From: Spirochaetota bacterium | Lineage (GTDB): Bacteria; Spirochaetota; UBA4802; UB4802 | Direction: 5' to 3' | Assembly: GCA_029548025.1 (NCBI GenBank) | Contig: JAKPOE010000123.1 | Span: forward strand, 1-7,375 | Length of the DNA: 7,375 bases | Part shown: positions 1 to 4,422 of the stretch, piece after piece | Layout of the letters: the number at the start of each line of letters is the position of its first letter | How positions within the stretch are numbered: the first letter of the stretch is position 1 | Program-made: the position numbers and the translations under genes | Notes under the pieces: model-generated | Seen by the model: only the letters and a program-made list of their open reading frames with translations | What the model was told of the DNA's origin: nothing | Database searches by the model: none

Positions 1-243
1 GAATATGAGTTTATTCTTGATCTCAAGAAGGTTTACAAGATGTCGTTTGCAAAGCTTATAGCCTACTGTATTGACAACTATCTGTATGAATTTCTTGAAG
101 CCTTAGAAAAAGAAGATAATACCGATAACTATCGATGTGGAGGCTATACATTCAGGTTTTTCTTAGAAGACGGGATACAATGTTGCCAATTTTACTGGGG
201 ACCACCGCCGGAAATACTAAAACGAGCACTCCAAACATCATGA
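1..243 (+). CDS. C-terminal end of an unrecognised protein (start lies left of the window)
   Basis: The reading frame is open from base 1 through the TGA at 241-243, giving 80 visible residues. An internal ATG at 40 exists, but in-frame codons continue upstream of it to the edge and no Shine-Dalgarno precedes it, so I treat this as the tail of a longer gene. The visible part begins with a probable amphipathic helix containing KMSFAKLIAYCIDNYL, then an acidic stretch with DNTDNY, then an aromatic beta-like segment ending CCQFYWGPPPEIL. There is no signal peptide or membrane segment in the visible part, so it looks cytosolic. I cannot assign it to a family and propose no function. The helix followed by a short aromatic strand recalls small DNA- or protein-binding folds, but that is only an impression. 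No convincing terminator follows it. Confidence 0.6.
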   Translation, partial: EYEFILDLKKVYKMSFAKLIAYCIDNYLYEFLEALEKEDNTDNYRCGGYTFRFFLEDGIQCCQFYWGPPPEILKRALQTS

Positions 244-289
244 AACATCAAAATCTTCTCTAATACTATCGCACAACTTTATTAAATAC

Positions 290-352
290 TTTATGAACAT
301 TTTAAAGTACAGTAAAATAGTTTACAAAACATGAGAATATTTTCACTATAAT
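290..352 (+). promoter_or_regulatory. Candidate promoter region for the pseudouridine synthase gene
   Basis: Two sigma70-like possibilities are visible in the AT-rich gap. TAAAAT at 313-318 has TTTATG 17 bases upstream at 290-295 and would give a leader of about 30 bases. A perfect TATAAT lies at 347-352, but its best -35 match (TTTACA, 321-326) is 20 bases away, and its start point would fall at or just inside the ATG at 357, implying a leaderless message. Neither is strong, and both rest on motif matching alone. Confidence 0.22.
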
Positions 353-356
353 AATT

Positions 357-1334
357 ATGATTCAACAACCATTATCACCCCATGAACAAAAGCTCATATC
401 CATAGTACCCGATGGTTATGCTCCTATGCGTCTTGATGTATATTTAGCACATCGGTTCACCTATCTTAGCCGTACAAAATGGCAACATGAGATCAAAACC
501 GGGAAGATAGTGGTTAATGAAAAACAGGTAACCAACCCGCACTATATTGTTTATCAACATTACATAATTGAGTATAAGCGCCCGTCAGTTCAGGAACCTG
601 CAATAATACCCCATTACACAATACTCTATGAAGATGATTACATCATTGCTGTTAATAAACCGGGCAATCTTCCCACACATCCAGCAGGGAAATACTTTCA
701 CAATACCCTCACAATGTTGTTGTGGAACGACATCGGTATCCAATGCATGCCCCTCAACCGTTTAGACCGGGAAACCTCTGGAGTTGCAGTGCTTGCTAAA
801 AGTGGAAGTATTGCATCAGCATTTTTAAAATATTCACATACTATCGCCAAACAATATTATGCGATAGTTACCGGCAATTGTTCTTTTTCTGAAATAACAG
901 TTGCCATGCCCATAGGATTGTCCCCCACTTCATCAATCAGGAAAAAACGCTCTGCCTATACAGACGCACACTGGCAGGCACAAACACACATCAAAGTGCT
1001 TCAACACTATGACACATGCACGTTAATTGAAGCCACACCCAAAACAGGGCGGACTCATCAGATACGCGTCCATTGCGAGCATATTGGCCACCCCATTATT
1101 GGTGATACCCTTTACTGTAACAGCGATACTACATTTATTGAATATATCAAAAACAAAGGTGCTCTATTGCGTGAATTTCAACGCTGCGCTTTGCACGCTC
1201 ACATATACAAGTTTTATCATCCATTCCTACAAAAGATGATTGCAATAAAAGCACCAATGCCACACGATATGCATACATTTTTATTACGATTAGATAAAAA
1301 CTATGGCACAACCAACAATACCACCAAAAGCTAA
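357..1334 (+). CDS. RluA-family pseudouridine synthase with N-terminal S4 domain
   Basis: Predicted to isomerise uridine to pseudouridine in rRNA or tRNA, acting in the cytosol. The 325 residues match the usual length of S4-containing RluA/RluC/RluD enzymes. Residues about 24-75 (from MRLDVYLA) form the S4 RNA-binding domain. The catalytic domain follows: YEDDYIIAVNKPGNLPTHP (91-109), the catalytic motif NRLDRETSG (134-142) with D137 as the expected nucleophile, and GRTHQIRVH (231-239) with GHPIIGD (244-250). The first motif residue is Asn where many relatives have His; the catalytic Asp is kept. The exact target uridine, and hence the rlu name, cannot be told from sequence. No Shine-Dalgarno precedes the ATG at 357. 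M24 (base 426) is an alternative start just before the S4 domain, also without one. The gene overlaps the next by 32 bases, suggesting co-transcription. Confidence 0.93.
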   Translation: MIQQPLSPHEQKLISIVPDGYAPMRLDVYLAHRFTYLSRTKWQHEIKTGKIVVNEKQVTNPHYIVYQHYIIEYKRPSVQEPAIIPHYTILYEDDYIIAVNKPGNLPTHPAGKYFHNTLTMLLWNDIGIQCMPLNRLDRETSGVAVLAKSGSIASAFLKYSHTIAKQYYAIVTGNCSFSEITVAMPIGLSPTSSIRKKRSAYTDAHWQAQTHIKVLQHYDTCTLIEATPKTGRTHQIRVHCEHIGHPIIGDTLYCNSDTTFIEYIKNKGALLREFQRCALHAHIYKFYHPFLQKMIAIKAPMPHDMHTFLLRLDKNYGTTNNTTKS

Positions 1335-1824
1335 ACTTTTTATTGGACTGTTAACCTCCCATGACGAGGTGTTATTTCATGTCATCAATATATTAAAAAA
1401 AAAATTTGGGGTTATTGATCTTCAATCTGAACCCATTCCGTTTTCTCATACTGATTACTATAGTACTATCGGGAAAAATCTTTACAAGGTACTTATTGGT
1501 TTTAACAGGCTTATAAAAAGAGAAGAAATTGCTAAAATTAAACTATTTACCAACAAAGTTGAAAATAAATTCTTAAAAAACGGCAACCGAACCATCAACA
1601 TAGACCCCGGTTACCTCACCCTGTCCAATGTTTTTTTGGTTTCATGCAAAGATTATTTTCATAGAATATATATTGGCAGGGGAATATATGCAGAAAATGA
1701 ATATCGGTATGTTGCTAAACACTATCATCCATGGGAATGGACATATCCCGATTATCGAAAAAAAGAGTACCTCCAGTTTTTTGAAACACTCAGAAGCATC
1801 TATTACGAGCAGATAAAAAAATAA
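1303..1824 (+). CDS. DUF4416 family protein
   Basis: A 173-residue protein matching, from memory of the family, DUF4416 along its full length. Recognisable blocks are KLFIGLL (11-17), SEPIPFSHTDYY (42-53), NIDPGYLTL (99-107), KDYFHRIYIGRGIYAE (116-131) and WEWTYPDYR (144-152). The family is found in several deep bacterial lineages and has no established function. There is no signal peptide or membrane helix, so it is probably cytosolic. The conserved acidic, tyrosine and histidine residues in the DPGYL and KDYFHR blocks suggest a ligand-binding or enzymatic site, which is inference. The ATG at 1303 is preferred because the family begins with a short leader before KLFxG. It lies inside the 3' end of the pseudouridine synthase gene in another frame and has no clear Shine-Dalgarno, so translation may be coupled. 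A run of ten A residues (1395-1404) encodes part of LKKKFG. Confidence 0.9.
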   Translation: MAQPTIPPKAKLFIGLLTSHDEVLFHVINILKKKFGVIDLQSEPIPFSHTDYYSTIGKNLYKVLIGFNRLIKREEIAKIKLFTNKVENKFLKNGNRTINIDPGYLTLSNVFLVSCKDYFHRIYIGRGIYAENEYRYVAKHYHPWEWTYPDYRKKEYLQFFETLRSIYYEQIKK

Positions 1825-1836
1825 TAGTAACTGCCA

Positions 1837-2856
1837 TCAGTACAAAAAAAATTGCGGCAATGGTTCCACCGGTTTTAATTGGTAAAGCTGTGTAAGCTGT
1901 GCTGCAACCTGTTCACCATTGTCGATGGAACCAAATATAGCAAAAAAAAGCTGATTGGAAATATTTTTATTAATTGTGTGTATACAAAGCGCCTGAAACA
2001 CCTTTGCAAACAGATCATCCTTTTTAATTTTTAATACATCAGTAAATACTTTGAGAGCTTTTTCATAATTTTTCTGGTTAACATTAATAATACCTGTAAG
2101 CATTGCTGCAAAATAATTTTTTTTATTTATCGTTAGTGCAGTAGTACAGTCATTCAGCGCCTTTTCATAATTTCCCAAAAAATAATGCGCTAATGCACGA
2201 TTATAATACATAGAATCATTTTTCATCTTCAGTTGTATCACAATATTAAAATATTCAATTGCTGATGCAAAATCATTTAATTGCATAGCACTGAGGGCAC
2301 ATAGATAATACCCCTGAACAAAATTTGGTTTGTGCTCTACAACCTTTTTGCTCCAGTTTAGCGCGTTTGAAAAATCAAGTAACTGATAATAGACACCTGC
2401 TATATTATATTCTATAAATGCGTTATAGGTATTGTTACTGTTTGCCTCACGAAAGAACTGCAATGCTGTAGCCCATTGACTGCGCAATGCATGGATATAT
2501 CCTGCAGCATTTTGCGCACGCGAAAATTTTGGTTCCATTGCCAGTGCAATAAAAAGTTCTTTTAACCCCTCATCATATTTATTTTTATTAATCAATGTTA
2601 TTGCTTTAAAATAAAAAACTTCTTTTACTGGTGGAAAGTCCTTCATAAAATTATTTATATGCTTTTCCATTAAACCATAGTAGCCATTTAAATATAATGT
2701 ATTGATAGTAGCCAGAAGATCATACATGGCAATATAATCGATGCAATGTTCACCCTCATTATGGTGATATAATAACGCTGTATCACGTCGCGAAGATGCA
2801 AACTCCTGTGATTGAATAAGAAGTAACAAAAAAACAATAATAATTAATTTTTTCAT
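1837..2856 (-). CDS. Exported TPR-repeat protein
   Basis: A 339-residue protein with an N-terminal signal peptide (MKK, then a hydrophobic run 4-14, probable cleavage after EFA at about residue 20). No lipobox Cys is present, so it is likely a soluble periplasmic protein. At least six tetratricopeptide repeats can be aligned by eye, at about 78-111, 112-145, 147-179, 180-213, 214-247 and 248-281. The clearest has SMYYNRALAHYFLGNYEKAL followed by NDCTTALTINKKN. A degenerate repeat may precede them at 41-75. TPR arrays bind other proteins and scaffold complexes; the partner here is unknown. The C-terminal 55 residues are not repeat-like. The start is supported by AAAAAGG (complement of 2862-2868) five bases upstream of the ATG. 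The gene follows the porin on the same strand but lies beyond its terminator, and no strong separate promoter is visible. Its stop is 12 bases from that of the convergent DUF4416 gene. Confidence 0.9.
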   Translation of the reverse strand: MKKLIIIVFLLLLIQSQEFASSRRDTALLYHHNEGEHCIDYIAMYDLLATINTLYLNGYYGLMEKHINNFMKDFPPVKEVFYFKAITLINKNKYDEGLKELFIALAMEPKFSRAQNAAGYIHALRSQWATALQFFREANSNNTYNAFIEYNIAGVYYQLLDFSNALNWSKKVVEHKPNFVQGYYLCALSAMQLNDFASAIEYFNIVIQLKMKNDSMYYNRALAHYFLGNYEKALNDCTTALTINKKNYFAAMLTGIINVNQKNYEKALKVFTDVLKIKKDDLFAKVFQALCIHTINKNISNQLFFAIFGSIDNGEQVAAQLTQLYQLKPVEPLPQFFLY

Positions 2857-2861
2857 GTATA

Positions 2862-2880
2862 CCTTTTTATGCTAAAAAGG
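2862..2880 (-). promoter_or_regulatory. Possible ribosome-binding-site-masking hairpin of the TPR gene
   Basis: On the plus strand CCTTTTTA (2862-2869) is followed by TGC and TAAAAAGG (2873-2880), an eight-base inverted repeat with a three-base loop. In the minus-strand RNA the downstream arm is the AAAAAGG that serves as the TPR gene's Shine-Dalgarno, so this hairpin would hide it. The upstream arm (complement of 2874-2880) is also the 3' arm of the porin terminator, so the two hairpins cannot form together. The pairing is seen directly; a regulatory role is inferred. Confidence 0.4.
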
Positions 2881-2903
2881 CTGCGCGCTGCACAGCCTTT
2901 TTT
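2874..2903 (-). terminator. Rho-independent terminator of the porin gene
   Basis: AAAAAGGCTG (2874-2883) and CAGCCTTTTT (2893-2902) form a perfect ten-base stem around a nine-base loop. Read on the minus strand the stem ends in a run of five U residues, 19 bases after the porin stop codon. Plus-strand transcription would also end in a U-run, so the element can work in both directions, although no plus-strand gene reads into it directly. It lies only 17 bases before the TPR start codon, so transcription of that gene either reads through this element or starts nearby. Confidence 0.85.
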
Positions 2904-2921
2904 ATCAATGCATTGCATACA

Positions 2922-4079
2922 TCATATAAAAATCTGGCACTGAACAGTTATCCTCTTGTTTTTATAATCATCTGCCTCATCCTTCAATTCCTGAGCATAT
3001 TCTACCTTAACGTTGGCGCTATGCCCTTTTAAGTAATAGTTCAATCCACCAGCAATCTCGGACACCTTGTTTTTGTCACCTGCTAATGATTCGGTATCTT
3101 TATAATAAAAACGAGCAACTGGCTGCCATGTGTTATTGATCAAGAAACCACCTTCTGCAAAAAACATCTTTGCTTTGTCAGCACCTTGAGTACCGGCAGC
3201 AACAGGGTCTATATCAAAAAAAGGACTATTTTTTACATATACATACGCTGCCTGCAGTGTTAGCGCATTGTTTGTACCAATAGGATGATCAAAATAGGCA
3301 TCGACTGTCCATGCATAATAATTTTTTGCATCACTGCCATCATCATAAGCATCGGGCTGATAATCCAATCCAGCGCCAAAGCTTATGATGCTTTTTTTAC
3401 CCAGATAGTTGCCGCTATAAAAGAAACCATCCTCAGCATCTTTAAGATTAATCTGAATACGTCCGGTTACTCGTGGCATGTCATCTTCATTAACAACTGT
3501 GTTTGTCGTTGTATCTAATTTTCTATCCTGTCCATCCCATGCTCCAACTCGGTAATCAACCAATCCATTGAAAAGCAGCCCTCTCAATTCAACACCAGTA
3601 TCACGCCACACATTGCTACCGACAGGGACAACGGCTGCGGTATAATCGGCACACAAAAGCGTTGCGGCTGACTGACGGTCATGATGCATGAATGGTAAAA
3701 GGATATGACCAAACGCTATCTTCAGTTCCTTTGCAATAGTAAAATCAATATACGCATCCTGAGTGTATAAATTTTTTGACTCATTACCCTCCTGGTTTGG
3801 CGCATCGGTTTCCATAAAAAACTCAACATTCTGAGCAGCCTGTCCTTTCACAATGATACGGGAGCGTCGCAACTTTGTATCTTTTGACCAGTAATCCTCA
3901 TCGCCTGTGGCAGTGGCGCCTTCTTTTTGCAATGAATATGCCTGCACCTGTAACAGATAGTGGAGTTCTATAAACTGATCATCACCCAACGTTAGCTTAG
4001 CAATACTATCCGCAGCAAACACCGGTGCAGCTACGCCAGCAACCATAACAATCGCAACTAAAAATTTTAAAAAACGCAT
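2922..4079 (-). CDS. Outer-membrane porin, OprO/OprP-like (phosphate-selective porin family type)
   Basis: A 385-residue protein predicted to form a beta-barrel channel in the outer membrane. It has a classic signal peptide: MRFLK, a hydrophobic core, then APVFA with cleavage near residue 22. The mature part alternates polar and hydrophobic residues, as in barrel strands. Blocks typical of the OprO/OprP-like family are RRSRIIVKG (71-79) with VEFFMETDAPN (85-95), QDAYIDFTIAKELKIAFGHILLPF (split at 107-119 and 120-130), WRDTGVELRG (158-167) and VDYRVGAWDGQ (174-184). The substrate cannot be read from sequence; phosphate selectivity is not implied by family membership alone. The protein ends in CQIFI instead of the usual terminal Phe. 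The start is fixed by the signal peptide and by a strong AAGGAGG. It is transcribed divergently from the propeller gene and ends at an intrinsic terminator. Confidence 0.9.
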   Translation of the reverse strand: MRFLKFLVAIVMVAGVAAPVFAADSIAKLTLGDDQFIELHYLLQVQAYSLQKEGATATGDEDYWSKDTKLRRSRIIVKGQAAQNVEFFMETDAPNQEGNESKNLYTQDAYIDFTIAKELKIAFGHILLPFMHHDRQSAATLLCADYTAAVVPVGSNVWRDTGVELRGLLFNGLVDYRVGAWDGQDRKLDTTTNTVVNEDDMPRVTGRIQINLKDAEDGFFYSGNYLGKKSIISFGAGLDYQPDAYDDGSDAKNYYAWTVDAYFDHPIGTNNALTLQAAYVYVKNSPFFDIDPVAAGTQGADKAKMFFAEGGFLINNTWQPVARFYYKDTESLAGDKNKVSEIAGGLNYYLKGHSANVKVEYAQELKDEADDYKNKRITVQCQIFI

Positions 4080-4087
4080 ACACTGAT

Positions 4088-4094
4088 CCTCCTT
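4088..4094 (-). promoter_or_regulatory. Strong ribosome binding site of the porin gene
   Basis: The complement of CCTCCTT gives AAGGAGG, eight bases before the porin ATG at 4079. It is a near-perfect Shine-Dalgarno and fixes the start. It is much stronger than those of the TPR and pseudouridine synthase genes, fitting an abundant outer-membrane protein. Confidence 0.85.
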
Positions 4095-4147
4095 AAAAAT
4101 TTTTTAGATTTTTTGCAAAAACATTGGTAAAGATAATAATTTTTGCT

Positions 4148-4175
4148 TTTGTATTTCACAGGGTTATTTTTTCAA
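4148..4175 (-). promoter_or_regulatory. Candidate sigma70-like promoter of the porin gene
   Basis: On the minus strand TTGAAA (complement of 4170-4175) matches five of six -35 bases, and TACAAA (complement of 4148-4153) matches four of six -10 bases, with a 16-base spacer. Transcription would start near 4141 and give a leader of about 60 bases. One arm of the nine-base inverted repeat lies in the spacer, which would suit a repressor site. Motif matching only. Confidence 0.3.
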
Positions 4176-4203
4176 TGATTTTTTGTATTAATTGCCCTGT
4201 GAA
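4155..4203. repeat. Nine-base inverted repeat TTCACAGGG / CCCTGTGAA
   Basis: TTCACAGGG at 4155-4163 is perfectly complementary to CCCTGTGAA at 4195-4203, with 31 bases between. The arms are the most G/C-rich stretches in an otherwise A/T-rich segment. No U-run suits a terminator. The centre-to-centre distance is 40 bases, close to four helical turns, so a dimeric regulator could contact both arms from one face of the DNA. A long-looped RNA hairpin is the alternative. Confidence 0.45.
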
Positions 4204-4213
4204 TATCTTTTTA

Positions 4214-4240
4214 ATTCAATTGAATAACCTCAACAATTGT
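4214..4240. repeat. Two CAATTG-centred palindromes
   Basis: ATTCAATTGAAT (4214-4225) is a perfect 12-base palindrome and ACAATTGT (4233-4240) a perfect 8-base one, with centres 17 bases apart. Both share the CAATTG core. They lie between the two divergent candidate promoters and could be operator half-sites or sites for one dimer each. Short A/T palindromes also arise by chance in such sequence. Confidence 0.35.
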
Positions 4241-4349
4241 AGCGTTAACCATCCATAGGAAATCATGCTCATGCGGTTTTCAAACTGTTTTTGAGGCATT
4301 CCTTATTGGTACTGTAACGCCCTCTTTGCCTGTTCATTGAGCCAAAATA

Positions 4350-4379
4350 TTGTTGTATTTTAGGAGTAAACAATATACT
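4350..4379 (+). promoter_or_regulatory. Candidate promoter of the propeller gene
   Basis: TATACT (4374-4379) differs from the -10 consensus at one base. TTGTTG (4350-4355) is a poor -35 match at an 18-base spacing. A start near 4386 would leave a leader of about 37 bases before the ATG at 4423. A weak -35 may mean activator dependence, but this is inference. Confidence 0.3.
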
Positions 4380-4408
4380 ACTGTGGTTTTGTTATCCATA
4401 CTGTTGCT

Positions 4409-4415
4409 GGGGAGG
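4409..4415 (+). promoter_or_regulatory. Ribosome binding site of the propeller gene
   Basis: GGGGAGG ends seven bases before the ATG at 4423. It is a strong Shine-Dalgarno at ideal spacing. It fixes this start, which is also the one that includes the membrane anchor. Confidence 0.82.
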
Positions 4416-4422
4416 TATTTCT

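Larger units (their letters stand above)
4080..4422. other. Divergent intergenic promoter region between porin and propeller genes
   Basis: This 343-base stretch holds no convincing coding sequence. It contains the two ribosome binding sites, weak candidate promoters for both directions, a nine-base inverted repeat (4155-4203) and two CAATTG-centred palindromes (4214-4240). The porin-proximal half is very rich in A/T runs. The right half (about 4241-4345) shows nothing I can name. Its size and symmetry elements make it the most likely site of control for both flanking genes. Confidence 0.75.

Noticed and set aside
40..243. A 67-residue gene starting at the ATG at 40
   Set aside because: The frame is open upstream to base 1 with protein-like sequence, and no ribosome binding site precedes the ATG. 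A longer gene is more likely.
287..309. Hairpin TACTTTA / TAAAGTA as terminator of the first gene
   Set aside because: The seven-base stem is entirely A/T-rich but for one pair, has a nine-base loop, and is not followed by a T-run.
1851..1861. ATTGCGGCAAT as a convergent terminator between the DUF4416 and TPR genes
   Set aside because: It would leave a one-base loop, lies inside the TPR coding sequence, and has no suitable T-run after the stem.
3285..3518. A 77-residue plus-strand frame within the porin gene
   Set aside because: It is antisense to a well-supported porin and has no recognisable domain or ribosome binding site; it is a shadow of the real frame.
4155..4203. A CRP-type site based on TCACA and TGTGA
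   Set aside because: The order is TCACA then TGTGA and the spacing is 31 bases or more, unlike TGTGA-N6-TCACA.
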